This document shows positions 1 through 12,693 of a stretch of 64,000 bases of DNA, piece after piece (the stretch's first letter is position 1; the number at the start of each line of letters is the position of its first letter). The notes under the pieces were generated by a model. The model made no database searches. It was not told where the DNA came from and saw only the letters and a program-made list of their open reading frames with translations. This stretch comes from Aporrectodea caliginosa (taxonomy: Eukaryota; Annelida; Clitellata; Crassiclitellata; Lumbricidae). The translations under genes were made by a program, and so were the position numbers. The stretch is taken from positions 238,501 through 302,500 of the forward strand of contig JACEVL010000147.1 of the NCBI GenBank assembly GCA_020284085.1, in the 5' to 3' direction.

Positions 1-309
1 ATGTATGTTACCACACCACCACTGAAAGGAATTTTCCCAAGAGAATAATTCTCTGTTACCATTACCAAGCAATTGCATTGGAAACATATTTCTTATAATC
101 AATGCATCTGAGAAATTGGAAGAGCACTGCCGCACAAGAACAAGCTGACCTGCGCACACCGAACTTTGGGTAGCACTTGGCCTGGAGACGAGCCTCGAAC
201 AGAGATGACTGGCTGCATGTCGTGGAAACGGCAACGCAGATGATGATGATTAATGCATCATTTTACCATACCTTAAAGCAAGCAATTCTTGAAATTTAAG
301 TGTGTGTAC
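1..309. other. ALKBH8 intron with LINE-like tail remnant
   Basis: No exon of ALKBH8 or any other gene is visible here. About 140-255 resembles the 3' end of a retroelement: it reads through GACTGGCTGCATG to a short (GAT)n tail (GATGATGATGATT). The family is not identified. Confidence 0.4.
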
Positions 310-3300
310 CTTGTCCAGGGCTATATTGGTTAACTGTAAGTTGATCAGGCATTCTGGATATCAGTTTCCTCTGAAGCAGATCATCGAGAAGAGCATGGCA
401 TTCTTCTGGTATCTTTTCATCGAGTGGATGACTTCGGTCAACATTATTGGTTTCGTACATGAATCTGAAACCAAAGTGCTTCACTCGACGATGTTTCAGC
501 GACTGTTCAGTATCTAATGCAAAATTATACAAAAACATTTTTTTAAATCTTCTATTATAACCAGACTACAACTGCATGTATTAGACGACTAACGTCACCG
601 TTACGTCAGCACAGTAAATGTCTTACAAACTACAACAGCTGTAAAATTCCTAAACTCAACTGAAACTCCGACAAAAAATTTGGCTCAAATTATTCAAGAC
701 AATTCTGCTATGGTTCAACTGCTGTTATATCTGTGGTTTAGCCAAAATATATGCTGGTAATACAGTATGTATATAAGATTAGATATTCTTAGGACTATAC
801 ACTGTGTCCATGATAAAGTAGATCACTAGACTTTCTTAAATATCTTGGTCAATTGTACTATTATAGGTATTAAATTTGGTGCACATGAACTTCAGTCTAT
901 TCTATCTATACCCTGCAAATTTTATTACAATTGATGCAACGGTTACGGGATATACCCTTATGAAATTGGGTGGTTGAGGAACCAAGTTACCAACACGTAA
1001 AACGCATAGAATTACGTCATTTTTCTGGCTACGCAGGCTGTTGTTTATAAGCGTCATTTTCGGAAACAATTACACTACGAGACCTGTTTTACGTAACAGT
1101 AGTTGGTTGTAAAGAATGGTTTTCAGTGCAGAGGACAAGATTTTAATCAAGGAGTTGAGAGAGACGAAGGGGTATGGCGTAGGGAGACTCATTACAGAAT
1201 TTCCAATGAAAAATTGGTCCCTAGCTGGTGTCAGCAAGCTGTTAAAAAAGATTGCCACAGCCGGATCAGTTGCAAGGAAACCACGAGACGCAAACAAAAC
1301 CACGGACGCAAACAAATATCAATGCTGTCGGAGAACTGGTGCTGAGTCAGGATGATCAGCCGCGCACGCATCTGTCGATGCGTTTTACGTGTTGGTAACT
1401 TGGTTCCTGAACCACCCAATTTCATAAGGGTATATCCTCGTAACCGTTGCATCAATTGTAATAAAATTTGCAGGGTTTAGATAGAATAGACTGAAGTTCA
1501 TGTGCACCAAATTTAGTACCTATAGTACTACAATTGACCAAGATATTTTACAAAGTCTAGTGATCTACTTTATCGTGGACACAGTGTATATTTGACAGAG
1601 AAGCATGATACCCAACGGACATTTCTTTTTACTCTTGAACCTTTTGGATTGCCCTTCTGATGCCTTCAAATCTAAGTGTGCATTATGCAAAACTGTATGT
1701 GATGGAAATTAATGGTGAAGCAATGTTATGTAGATTTCATTTCTTCATTCATCTTTTTCACTGCATCCAAAAACTAATTGGTCTCCAGTTTATCTTTTCT
1801 TGATAATTCAAAGAAAAACCAAACAATTAAATAATTAGTAGTACTTGTTGGGAACAGAGAATATGTGAACCTGAAAACTGTTGCCGATCGAAAACGTTGA
1901 GCAGACGTTGCTCGTAGTCACCGGAAATGAAGTCCTCCACAAGTCGAAGACCAGGAGGAGGAAGGCTATCGGAAGGACATTGCACATCAGGAACTGCACA
2001 AGGGTAATTATTAAACATCATTACATTGAGAAAAATGTATAAAAATACAAATATTAATGTAACAGCCACCTCAAGTTTGAAAATGCTGTGACTGCAGGTA
2101 AATTCCAAGTGTATGTCAGGTGTCACTCATAAACTCTACTCCTTATCCGTCTTCTATCGTTGCCGCCGATCAAGCAATCGCACTACTCCCTGCGACCACG
2201 GTCCCATAACCGTGAGCTTCCCATGTTTGACAACCTGTCTCAGAAATGCTTCCTTGCCCGGATGCTATACAAATAAACTATGTTTTCCCTAGATCTGGCT
2301 ATTTAAGCCCTTCATTTTCCCCTATGACTAGCTCTAGCTCTTCTTCCTCTGTACAATAAAGCCTCTCATTCAATTCTATGGTTGTATATATAAATTTTTG
2401 TTTATTTGTTTGAATGTATTAATCTTGCTATGTACAGTGCTGTGCGTTTGCTAGTGCTTCTCAATAAAGGAAATACTTACTTACTTACTTACTATCAGAC
2501 ATCAATCAGGCTATGGATTCGGGCAGGGTTACACTACTGGCTCTTCTTGATGTGAGCGCTGCCTTCGATTCGGTAGATCATCAGATACTCCTTACAAGGC
2601 TTGCGGCATCATACGGGATCTCAGGCCGTGCATTGGCTTGGTTCTGCTCCTATCTTGAGGGGCGGACCATGAGGGTAGCGATTGGAGATGACAAGTCGGT
2701 CTGGGAGCCTGTTGTTTGTGGTGTTCCTCAGGGCTCAGTCTTGGGGCCACTACTTTTCATTCTGTACACAGCTGACCTCTATAATGTTGTAGCGTCGCTG
2801 GGTCCCACATCTCATCAGTTTGCTGATGACCTTCAACTGTACTTGTCCTGTCGACCTGAGGATTCAGTGGTATGCGTGCAACAAATGCATTGTGCACTTG
2901 AGATGGTGCATGACTGGATGTCTGCCAATCGTCTTAGACTCAACCCGAGCAAGTCACAGTTTATATGGTTCGGTACAACACGTGCACGTTGTAGGATCGA
3001 TAAAAATGCTCTTGCATCGGCATCACTTACTGGACAGTCGTGTAATGTGGTGTAATGTGGTGAGGGACCTTGGGGTGCTTCTTGATGGTGGGCTTACGAT
3101 GGCTGATCATGTATCACATATCTCCAGGATTAGCTATTATGAGCTCAGTCAGATCCGAGTTATACGGAGAACGCTGTCGCTAAGTGCTGCGGCTGTGCTA
3201 ATACACTCCTTCGTCCTCACACGTCTTGACTACTGTAATGGGGTCCTCCTGGGCCTCCCTGAGTTCCGTCTTCATCAACTTCAGCTCGTTCAGAATGTAG

Positions 3301-5371
3301 CAGCCAGACTTCTGGCTGATCTACCGAGATATTCACACATATCTGACTACATGCGACGTGAGCTCCACTGGCTTCCAGTTGCTGATCGTGTGCAATTCAA
3401 AATTGCTACGCTGGTTTGGAAGGCTACGACTGGTTCTGCTCCGGACTACATTGCTGAACTGTGCCTTCCAGTTGGCACTCAAACTGGTCGGCGGGCTCTC
3501 CGGTCTGCCTCGCGAAATGACTTGATGATACCTTCGTTTCGAACCACCACCTGTGCTCGTCGGGACTTCTCGATTGCGGCGCCACGGATCTGGAATGCTC
3601 TTCCGCCGTCTGTGCGTGATGCACGCGGCTATATAATTTTCTCTAAACTCTTAAAGACGCATTTTTTCAGCTGTTTGATGACCACGTGTTGAGCGCTTCT
3701 GAGAGACTCTTAAGTGGCGCTTTATAAATGTTTTATTACATTACATTACATTACATCTACATGTAACAGCCACCTCAATTTCATCCTGAAGCCATAATAA
3801 GTTAAAATTATTATTATTAATTAGTAACTTCTATCACTCTGGTATCTAATACACAAGGCATCAACTGAAGACCAGTCCACCAAAACAGATAAATCAAACA
3901 AGCCATTGAGCAGAACAGAGATACATCGAGGTTCAGCAACCTAAGAAGCTTGTTAACCATTTACCAAAATGTATGGAAAACCAATGCAGCTCATCGTTAA
4001 AGGGTTATATTAACCAGCACATTATTCAATACAGTAGTCTTTCAGTGGTTTCATGCAGTTGTCTCGTTGTATTTTCCAGATTGTACATCGAACATATTTT
4101 AGCTGTATTTATTATCCATATTCAAGGATATATCAGTGTCTTGACTGTTTCTTTGCTATCATTTACTGAACAACTAACTACCAGTATTCGAACTTACTCT
4201 TCTCCACATATGACAAATAAAATGTGACGTTTGGTCGGGAAAGTTCTTCCGGATGCCGCAGAACTCTTCCATGGACTCCGTTAACAGCATCGCTAGCTTC
4301 CTTCTCAGAGGCAAAACTAACGAAGGCAAAGGGTTTCCTCGGCTTCATGATAATATCAACTATGGCACCATGTTGACTGAAGATGATCCAGAGTTCTTCC
4401 CGCTCAATGTCATTACCAAGTCCACCATTTGCCACCACAAGATGCTACAAGGAAACCTCAAACAGATCAATGCACAATTTCACTGTTTATGAAACAGACA
4501 GTACATTTATGTAGCCCCTTTCATGAACCTCCTGAGTGCAATATAGAAAAGTCAATGTCAGTCGTGTTGAGACACGGCATGGCAATTTATTATGACGTCC
4601 TCAGAATAGCTTCAATCACTAACATGATATTTACAGATGATCCTGCACCAACCTGCTTAGGTCTCAATCATTCAGTGCTAATTACATTAATGCAATAAAG
4701 GTACAAAGGTAATAAATTTGTTTACATGTCTCTACACAAACTCCTCAGAAGACTGTTCCCACAGTGAAGGATCGTAACTTCAGCCATCCAATAACAGAAA
4801 ACCTTTTCACTCCCCTAACTTGCATTTGATACTCACTTAACAACTTTGAAAATATGGAAAGGCTGAGTAATCACTAAGTGGCATGGTACTCCAGACAGCG
4901 TTTAAAGTGGGTGGGAACGCATGGGAACGGCGTTCCCACTGCTCTCAAAATACTTTGCTTGCGTTCCCACTGCTCACCATGCAATGGAACCCCGGAAAAG
5001 CATGCAGTCACATCAACAACAAAATAATTATTCTTCGGAATGTTTTAAAATTAAGTATTATGCTGCGCATGAACTGGGACGCAATGGACTCTTTTGGTAT
5101 GATCTATTCATTGAATGTGTTTGAATGCTTTCAAATCGTAAACAAGCCCACGCTCCTCTAGTGATACTAGGCAGTACGCTAAGCAACTTAACTGCAGGCT
5201 TAAATGGTTTACTAAGAATCATAAAAATCACTACACTAAAAAATTTACAGAGGTTGGAGTGTTGGAGCAGATAATATTTTCATGACGAAAGAGCGTTTTC
5301 TGTGATTTTAGCGTCTTTCCAAGAACACGTCGCTCCTGCTTCGACAATTTTACGCCTTCACGTGTCGCCAT
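310..5371 (-). CDS. ALKBH8: ALKBH8, 5' portion (4 coding exons, continues beyond left edge)
   Basis: ALKBH8 is a tRNA wobble-uridine modification enzyme with an RRM, an AlkB-type Fe(II)/2-oxoglutarate dioxygenase and a C-terminal methyltransferase. I built four exons on the minus strand: 5249-5371, 4198-4444, 1871-1993 and 310-513. Splice phases agree (0, 1, 1) and donors/acceptors are GT/AG. Exon 1 begins ATGGCGACACG and encodes a basic segment (KLSKQERRVLGK) like the vertebrate N terminus. Exon 2 is the RRM, opening LVVANGGLGN with the RNP1-like stretch KPFAFVSF and ending YVEK. Exon 3 has LPPPGLRLVEDFIS, and exon 4 has SLKHRRVKHFGF then MPDQLTVNQYSPGQG, the start of the dioxygenase fold. 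About 232 residues are present. The HxD iron site and methyltransferase must lie to the left of the window. The start ATG has a good context (aacATGG). Assignment rests on remembered family sequence, not on a search. Confidence 0.93.
800..1586 (+). mobile_element. Tc1/mariner-type deletion derivative with 208-bp TIRs
   Basis: Terminal inverted repeats span 800-1007 and 1378-1586 and match almost throughout; both ends read CACTGTGTCC. TA dinucleotides flank it at 798-799 and 1587-1588, the target duplication expected of the IS630/Tc1/mariner superfamily. The interior encodes 79 residues from 1116 (opening MVFSAEDKILIKEL, with GYGVGRLITEFP), which match the N-terminal helix-turn-helix typical of mariner transposases. 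The reading frame then runs into the right TIR with no DDE catalytic domain. The copy is therefore non-autonomous. It lies in ALKBH8 intron 3. Confidence 0.85.
1116..1355 (+). pseudogene. mariner-type transposase N-terminal fragment
   Basis: Seventy-nine residues with the HTH_48-like DNA-binding motif (LIKELRETKGYGV, then FPMKNWSLAGVSKLLKKI) followed by SVARKP. The segment after residue 60 departs from the usual GSGRPRTART linker. No catalytic DDE residues follow because the internal part of the transposon is deleted. It lies inside the inverted-repeat element at 800-1586. Confidence 0.75.
2161..2493 (+). mobile_element. LINE 3' end (family A, CTTA tail), copy 1
   Basis: A 5'-truncated non-LTR retrotransposon 3' end. 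It starts with remnants of the end of an RT ORF (ACCGTGAGCTTCCC, GCTTCCTTGCC, GGATGCTATACAAA), passes through a 3' UTR and ends in a (ACTT)n tail at about 2473-2493. A second copy with the same order of sequence lies at 32903-33330. It sits in ALKBH8 intron 2, antisense to the gene. Confidence 0.75.
2491..3755 (+). mobile_element. 5'-truncated LINE (CR1-like), reverse transcriptase part and ACATT tail
   Basis: Encodes the catalytic core and C terminus of a CR1/Jockey-group reverse transcriptase. Motif A is LLDVSAAFDSVDH, motif B is GVPQGSVLGPLLF, and motif C is FADDLQLYL. A thumb/C-terminal region with LDYCNGVLLGLP and LHWLPVADRVQFK follows. The frame is broken near 3041-3062 by a 10-bp tandem duplication and resumes as VVRDLGVLLDGG to a stop at 3692. 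The 3' end has GTGGCGCTTTATAAATG and an (ACATT)n tail (about 3730-3755). It begins directly at the tail of the LINE remnant to its left, so it is probably a separate, later insertion. Confidence 0.88.
3953..4006. mobile_element. TTAA-bounded palindromic micro-element (copy 1)
   Basis: A short sequence opening TTAACCATTTA and closing CGTTAAAGGGTTA, with the central motif CCAATGCAGCTC. It matches related copies near 10746, 14811, 14906 and 46793 (see findings). It lies in ALKBH8 intron 2. Confidence 0.5.
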
Positions 5372-5828
5372 GTTTGTAAAGTTCTGCCGCTCGCAATGTA
5401 CAGGCGTTATCCATTAAGAATTTTTCGCAATGGGTGGCGCAAGTCAAGTGGATCGAATAATGCGTTGGTAATTAAAATTTTTAGCACTGTTACTAATTAT
5501 TGTAAATTATACTGACCTACATATTAAAAACTATAGGCATGTAGGCCTATGATGTAGGTCTAATAATGGTCTACTTAGATGTAGGCTACATGTAAATGGA
5601 AAATATGTAGGCTAAATCTCCGAAATTCCTATGCGTCGCACAGAAATCGCTACAGAAGGCCAGCTTAGATATAACGGCGCTATATCAATCAAGTCCGCAA
5701 GAGCCAGATTGAATAGCCGATTTCGGTGCCAGATCAATGACGTGGATCGAGAGGCCACAAGGCTTGAATGCAGGTTTCATTTATAATAATGATTGTATTG
5801 TTCACCTACAGCGTTCTGCCTGCTGTTT
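5372..5828. other. upstream of ALKBH8; no gene recognised
   Basis: This should include the ALKBH8 promoter and 5' UTR, but I see no convincing core promoter element. Around 5525-5620 there is a cluster of GTAGGCCTA/GTAGGCTAC words. Confidence 0.4.
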
Positions 5829-6284
5829 GGGGCCGTCCATAAAGTACGTCACGCTCCAGGGGGAGGGGGGGTTTAAGAAAGTGTGACAGTTTGTGATAGG
5901 GGGGAGGGGGTCAGGCCATGTGTGACGTCACACATTTATTTTTTTAAATTTTATTTATAATTTATTTTTATTTTTTAGTAGAATTTCATAGCTTTAAAAA
6001 TAATTTTCAAAAATTTTCTGAAACATTTTAATTAGTTTTATGTCAAAATAGCATGAAATGCATATCTCCTGAATGTGTTTTTCACGATTCCTCTCGCTAG
6101 GAGCGCTAGTAATAATGCTGTTGCGAAGCCTTGTTTATGTATTAGCCTTGCTTTCTGAAGTATTATTATTTCTATGTTCGAAAGTGTGACGTACTTTAGG
6201 GGGGTCCGAGTTTTGTGACAGTTTGTGACAGAGGGGAGGGGTAAAATGGTCAAAAATAGCGTGACGTACTTTATGGACGGCCCC
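5829..6284. mobile_element. TIR element (MITE), GGGGCCGTCC ends
   Basis: The left end reads GGGGCCGTCCATAAAGTACG and the right end is its near-exact inverted copy (GTACTTTATGGACGGCCCC). Both are followed inward by G-rich stretches (AGGGGGAGGG, AGAGGGGAGGGG). It is flanked by TTT on both sides, a possible 3-bp target duplication. There is no coding capacity. Elements with these ends are widespread in animal genomes; the superfamily is not assigned here. Confidence 0.75.
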
Positions 6285-7900
6285 TTTATGAAATAAACAA
6301 ATATGCACACATGCATAATTTGTTAAAAGCTTATTTAGATAGCCTAATATTGTTATAAAAACCTGCAGATAAGTTAATATTTAAGCTATGCAATAGATGT
6401 GGTTTATTTTGGACATTTCATCGTTTTATTTTATAAATGAAATTTATTATAGCGCCTCCATATCCAGTAACTAATGGCCAAAATTAGGGCGCCGCAAACT
6501 AATTTTTACCGTGTAATAATAATTCGCACTATAAAAATAGTAGGGAGGCCACATTAGGTCTTCCATGCTAAACTATAGCAGGCAGAGAGAAATTGTCGGA
6601 ACAAAGGCTGCCTCACGGTGCATTGCATTTCTCGTGTGGTTAATGATACATGCTGTACATTCGTGTGGTGGGCGAGTGTTTCATGATATATACGCAGATT
6701 TACGGATAAGGCGTTCATAAAATCCTGAGTTATAGCCAAACAATCACTTTTGGGTGCTGGCCTGCCCCCGCTGAGCTCTGCCACTGTTTGCCAGGATTTC
6801 AGGTTTGGGGGCTAAAGCTCCAAGCCCTTCCGTTTTGTCCCCTCCTCTCTGTGATTTCCCACTTTTTTTGGGGTCTGAGCAGCAGTTATGGGGGGCTAAG
6901 CCCCCAACCCCCCCTCTGGCGCCACAACTGCTGTTTGCACGCTGCCAGTGCCAGTCCCAAGCCTGGATAAAGCAGGGCAACGATGATCTTTGTTATCAAA
7001 CAGTGTCGTTAAACTGAAACTACTACTACTGCCTCCGCTGACTCGATAGAGCTGGGCCCATACTGCTGTTAGATCATGAGCTGTCTGAATCCTGACTGAT
7101 TTTTGGAGTATAAGTCAGGGTAAATCTCGGGAAAGACCCAATCGTGAGAAGTAAAGAAATCACACGTCTATGTAATTGAATATGGGGAAACTTCCCCTGC
7201 TGGTGTCGTCGATAAACTCGCAGAGCTATGCGCAAATCTTACATGGCGATTTCCAGACATTTTAACTTAAATCTGCTTTATTTAATTTCCCTTACCATTG
7301 TGACTTTTACTGCCATTGTTTCAATCTTTACTTCTATTAATGTTCTACGTTCATGGTATTCCGCCTGCTGCACGCTAGTCCAGCATGGTGGGGTTTTGCT
7401 TTTCAGCAAGATAAAACACGCTCCAATCGATCATAAATAGGATGACCCGGCTGGGGTACCTCCCCGTTGACAGCTCAACCTTTAACAGGCTCTGTCACAA
7501 GGCCGATATCACAGCTGTTGTTTGTTGTCTCTTAGATTCTGTTAATTTTTGTAAATAACAAAGAATTATATAATATTGTACATCACCACCATCCTCATTA
7601 TGGCATGTTATAAAGATGTCTCACATCCAAACACACAAAAATGGTATTTCAATACTTAATAAAATTATATGGACTTAAGTCCTCAGAGTAGTTTTCTTGG
7701 GCACAAGTTAAGAGCTGCCTCAGAATGATGGAAATGGATACAGTACAACAAAGCATGCTTGTCTGCACTGCCTCACTTATGAATACCTCTCAACAGTCGA
7801 TAGCCAACAACCACATTCAAAATATACTGCCTTGTACCTGTATATTAACACTGGTAAAAATTTACCTTTTCACATTTTGTTAATTTTGATTTCCTCTTTA
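6285..7900. other. non-coding, no gene recognised
   Basis: No exon is recognisable. At 6755-6965 a G/C-run segment (GGGGGCTAAG and its complement CTTAGCCCCC-like runs) looks like a decayed DNA transposon end. The remainder is unremarkable AT-rich sequence. Confidence 0.4.
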
Positions 7901-10900
7901 CCTTACAGTGTAGCAAAGACAAAGGAAGAGCTCATTTACAACAAAAGTTTCCAGATTTACTTAACTTCAGTAAATGCATACATTTACAAATAAAATCCAG
8001 CTGCACAAAAAGCATCAAAATAAGCCCGGTGCAGAGTCTCCAATAAAATGTCTTGATGAATCCAGAAGGTAATCATGTGGAAGTCAATCAAAATCATAGC
8101 TGCTGCTGCTGAAAACCCAAATCTCACATCTAGAATACACATGTTATCAGTCATATGCTCATTCGGATCAGGTCATTACAGGGTAAGCTACTTAACTTGG
8201 AAGAACAGGAAGACATAGTAACAGAGGTATGAGACTGGAATTCATGAAAATCCTTCAATGTCCTAAATAAACTATTGTTTGTTAGTAGTGGACAGTAGAT
8301 ATGAACAATAACACTGTTTACAAATATATCAAATATAAATCCTTTACTACTCAACAAAATCAATCCAACAACAGGGCATGAGTTGCTTGGAAGAATTAAT
8401 TAATATAATCATCTGTAATGGCTGCTGTAGCACTGGCCACAGTTGAAGAAAAAGCTGACAGGCTGAGAGCAAAATGTAATCAATGTTCAGCATATAAAGT
8501 AACAGGAAATTCATCTTCAGTCATACATTTCAATGTTCTTAAATTTTTCTCTTGCACCTCACACATACACATGACTACAGCAATCAAAACTCTCTGTAAT
8601 TGGGTTACATGAACAACGTTAAAAATGTCCTTTAACGCTGCTACAGAAATTTCCAGAGTAAATGAATCAACACAAAAAGGTTGATTCATAGCATACAATA
8701 ACAATCAAACTCCAAAGATACCGTTGGAAGGTCAAAACAGCATGAAACACCCAAAACACCTTTAGGACTTCCAGAAAATACTTAGAAACATTTCCACTGT
8801 AAAATTACCACAAAATCCAGAGCAGGCGCGACCGTGCAATCAGTCTAGAAATAAATTCACATGGTTAAATTAAAAACAACAGAACGACTAGAAATATGTG
8901 CAAACAGTCACAAAATTAGGAACTACATATTATAACTGTTATGCTGCAAAGTCTGATAGTGACATAAAGCTGACAAGAAAACAAGACCAACAATGAAACC
9001 AAACTTGACCAACAACGAAATCAAAAGCAAGGACACCTTTTACCCAACAACAGTACTATTTCCAGCAACTCCAAAGCTTCATAAATTTTACAGGTGTAAA
9101 CGAATTTGCTTTGACTACTGATGTCCTCGACATTAGGACACCACAGAACGCACACATTCAATTATATTATAAAAAACTGGAACTTGATCAGAGGAGGGGC
9201 TTGAAAAAATGCATGCACAGCAATGGATTTGAAAAGCCAAAAGCCCAGCAACAAATTATGTAGAGGTGGTGGCACCTGATTTGCTTTTGCCAATGCACCA
9301 TAGTCAAGGCAAGGCAATCATAAGCTAAGATTAATATTGAGTTACTTAAAAATTTCTGAGACACACTTCATCTGGCTAACTTAAAGAAAAGTTTTTATTT
9401 TTACATTGCATCACTGCAGGAGATCACCTTTCAACGATTTTAATGGGTTCTCAACGATTTTAATGGGTTTCAATCTTAACTTTTTCTGCTCATATCAACA
9501 GATTTCGTGCACTTGTGCAATCTCAATAATCTTACACAATCATTTCAACTTCATTCGCAATTAACCACAAGCAAAAGAACATTGTCTGCTTTAAGCTGAG
9601 GCAAATTTCTTACCACACAAAAACAGTTCAACAATGTACACTGAATGTGGGATACATAAACTATATACCAAAATGAATAACACAATGGCTGAGCTATACA
9701 CCACAGAAACACGCAGCACACAGGATGTGAAAGCAGTTTAAGTACAGGGTAAAATCCGACTGTCAAATAGCTTCCACAAGCAAAACAATAGCACATATCT
9801 TGCAACAACAAAGTCAATGCCATGCCACAGACTGAAAAATGCCTTTGCAAAAACAAAAGGATATTTGCTAATCTAAATAAAAAAAGCAATAATTTATTGT
9901 CCATGAAAATCTACATTCTTTACATGAAAAGACAAGACATTGAAAACAATCTAACACACAGCTGCACTAATGTCTGAAACTTGAAGAATAGATTTGACTG
10001 TTTTGCACTGAACCCAGGAGGGTCCTTTGAAATGATCGACTCGGACAGAAAGACAGACACAGACACTTGAAATATCGTCACGAAGCAATGTCACATTTAC
10101 ATGATGAAATGCATCAGCACTTTGCTCAAAATGCATGCAAAACATTCCTGAGTAACTGCAAAACATAGTCTATGCTTAACTGGCATACATACATCAGAAA
10201 ATCGTTTTTACAAAATCTTCTTTTCCTAAGTCTGGATTAGTTGCATCAAAAATTTTACATTCTCCAACAGTTGTAGATAACTGATGCACTGACAAGATTC
10301 AATGCATAACCGATCACAATATAGGACTCACTAATAAACTTTCATGCAATAAAATAAAATTTTTGGATCTGGGCTCAAACAACATAGGAGCTAATAAACA
10401 GATGGGCTCTGGGACGACAACAAAATAAGCCAAACACACGCACTGACGAACAATGGGAAGCAATGTCTATACACTAGTAATGAAAACACACGAAACACTG
10501 CCGGGAAGCAATGAGATTTCAGGAAAAGAACCTGTGCTGCATAGATATTACATGTATTTTGTAAATATGTGGCCTCCACAATAAAGGGCAACAAAAACAA
10601 CAGCATGTAATTCTGATTGCAATAAACTCTGATGACAAAAGACTACCCAGATGTAGTTGACTACACATCCACAGGTCAATGCTTCTTAAACTTTGGTCGA
10701 AAGTGAACAGCTTTGGATAAACTGTGTGTTGAAAAAATGCAGGGCTTAATCCATTAATAACGAAAAGTATTTCACAGTAGCCTTTTAGTGCCTCCTGGTC
10801 GGTAAAGGGTTAAACAATAACATAACTGACCAAAGGAACAAACTATTAAATCTGGCATATGATACTTAACAACACACCAACAAATTAAAATACGTTCTTT

Positions 10901-11911
10901 GTACAAATTGCCTATTTACACTTACAAATTAAAATGGAATACTTAAAACAGACACGCTGTAAACAAACTATCAAAATTATTAATTACACAATAACAGAGA
11001 ATTTCAACACAGTGGCACAAGTACAGAACAATGTTATTAATAGCAACAGAATCTCTTTAAAGGCAGTTTCAGTTACACTTTCCTATTCAAGTTGTAGTCG
11101 CCAGATCCAATCCCAGACGTGACTACCATAGTCCATATTATCATGCATTGGTCACGAGCAACACATAGGCCTCTCCTCTGACTGTATAAGTTTTGCCACC
11201 TGTTCAACAGAACAAAAAAGAAATTTTATGCTAAAGCAGAAACATCATCAGTGTAGCCTTGTCAACATTTAATAATTGAACGACGAGCTGCATTGTTTTC
11301 TCAGTAGCTTTTCTAGTCATCTGCTTCTGTAACGGGTTTTTTCTTGGTGTGGATATTGTTGATTTTATGGTTTCAAGACCAGTATTGGGTCATTTCAGAT
11401 TTCTTCTGGTGTTTACTTGTATTTACATGTACAGTGTAAATGACCTAATGCTCCATGCCATGTTGTTTATTGTGGACAGAGGCACATTTTATTCACAATG
11501 GGGACTAGAGGGCCTAGTACAATTGATCATGCTCAACTATAGATGCAGTGTTGACTGTTGATACATGTCATAGTCACAATAACAAAATAAACAAGTGCTT
11601 ACCAGCTGCTCACTGACCAGATAAGGCTCCTGGCCAACTGTACCTGATGTCACAGTTGACTGGACTCGAGTCACTGAAGCTATCAAGACTGGGAAGGAAA
11701 CGACTTATCAGGCAAGCTCCTTGCCTTCTATAAAGTAAAGAAAAATGCACTAACAGAATTGGCATCCAACCTAAAACAGTATAATATAAATAATATATAG
11801 TATAAATAATATAAAGTTTATATATAGTATAAATAATATAAATTTATTAAACATTATGTGAAATCATTCATGAAGGTAATACCAATAAGATGCAGACCAG
11901 CTGGTTAATGA
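7901..11911. other. AT-rich non-coding stretch, possibly 3' UTR or intergenic
   Basis: No exon, recognisable repeat family or microsatellite of note, except a TTAA-bounded micro-element at about 10746-10813. It lies downstream of the ADA2 stop codon at 13011 in that gene's direction, so part may be its 3' UTR. I see no decisive polyadenylation site. Confidence 0.4.
10746..10813. mobile_element. TTAA-bounded palindromic micro-element (copy 2)
   Basis: Starts TTAATCCATTAATAACG and ends GGTAAAGGGTTAA; about 68 bp between and including the TTAA words. It is a divergent relative of the copies at 14811 and 3953. Confidence 0.4.
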
Positions 11912-12693
11912 GGCCAAAAAAATATAGGTGTGTTTCCGGTAACAGTGGTTTTAAAAACTGGGTAGGTAGGATTTTTATTTTGTAAAATATTTTTATTTAT
12001 GCAATGCTGCATCATTGTATAATCATAAACGAATACAATTATCGTCGTCATATTTCACCTTGCTAAGGCCAATTTTGCTCTAATTAACCCTTTATAGGCG
12101 AGTGTCAATATATTTGCCGTTACATGGGGTATACTAAACAACTAATGTACAGTATTTTTCCACTAACCTAATGCATGTGGATTCACAAGATGTCACTACC
12201 AGATACTGTTTAACACAAAAACTTTATATAATGTTACATAATATTTTACATAATGAAGACTTCAGCGATGTCTAGTGTTGTATGAACAGCTAGTGGCAAG
12301 TATGTTGCCACGTCATGTGTAACCCAAACAGCCAGTGGCATATATATTGCCACCATTGGTGGCAATATATTTGCCACTAGCTGTTTGGGCCCACCACTTA
12401 CTTTTTTACTGATTTCAATTCAACAATGTTATACGCTTGATTACTTTCTCTTACCTATACATAATATGTATTTATATTAACTGTGCCGGCCCTGGGCGCT
12501 TATAGCCGTTAAAGGTGCCCTTATTTACATACCTCTGGCAAGGAAAGCAGTGTTATCAATGTTGCAAATCTGCACCTCTGGCACGCAAAGGTTAAATTCA
12601 TGTGTCAATAAAAAAAAATTGAAAAATTTTCCCAGTCGGGCCTAAAAAGTGACTCGGTCGGGTTACCGGAAACACAACATTTTTTTTTTGGCC
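11912..12693. mobile_element. TIR element, GGCCAAAAAAA ends, TGA target duplication
   Basis: The left end reads GGCCAAAAAAATATAGGTG then TTTCCGGTAAC. The right end reads GTTACCGGAAACACAAC then TTTTTTTTTGGCC. Direct TGA trinucleotides flank both ends (11909-11911 and 12694-12696), consistent with a 3-bp target duplication. There is no ORF. The interior carries an extra long hairpin at 12323-12389. It lies just downstream of the ADA2 stop. Confidence 0.7.
12323..12389. repeat. imperfect hairpin inside TIR element
   Basis: CCCAAACAGCCAGTGGCA and an ATATATTGCCACC stretch pair with GGTGGCAATATAT and TGCCACTAGCTGTTTGGG. Arms are about 31 bp with a very short loop. Confidence 0.75.

Noticed and set aside
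6755..6965. Short frames on both strands in a G/C-run segment
   Set aside because: Looks like a decayed transposon end rather than coding sequence; composition bias explains the open frames.
9551..9904. 117-codon minus-strand frame rich in Leu/Cys/Phe
   Set aside because: No recognisable family, no splice or start context, and composition as expected from AT-rich DNA.
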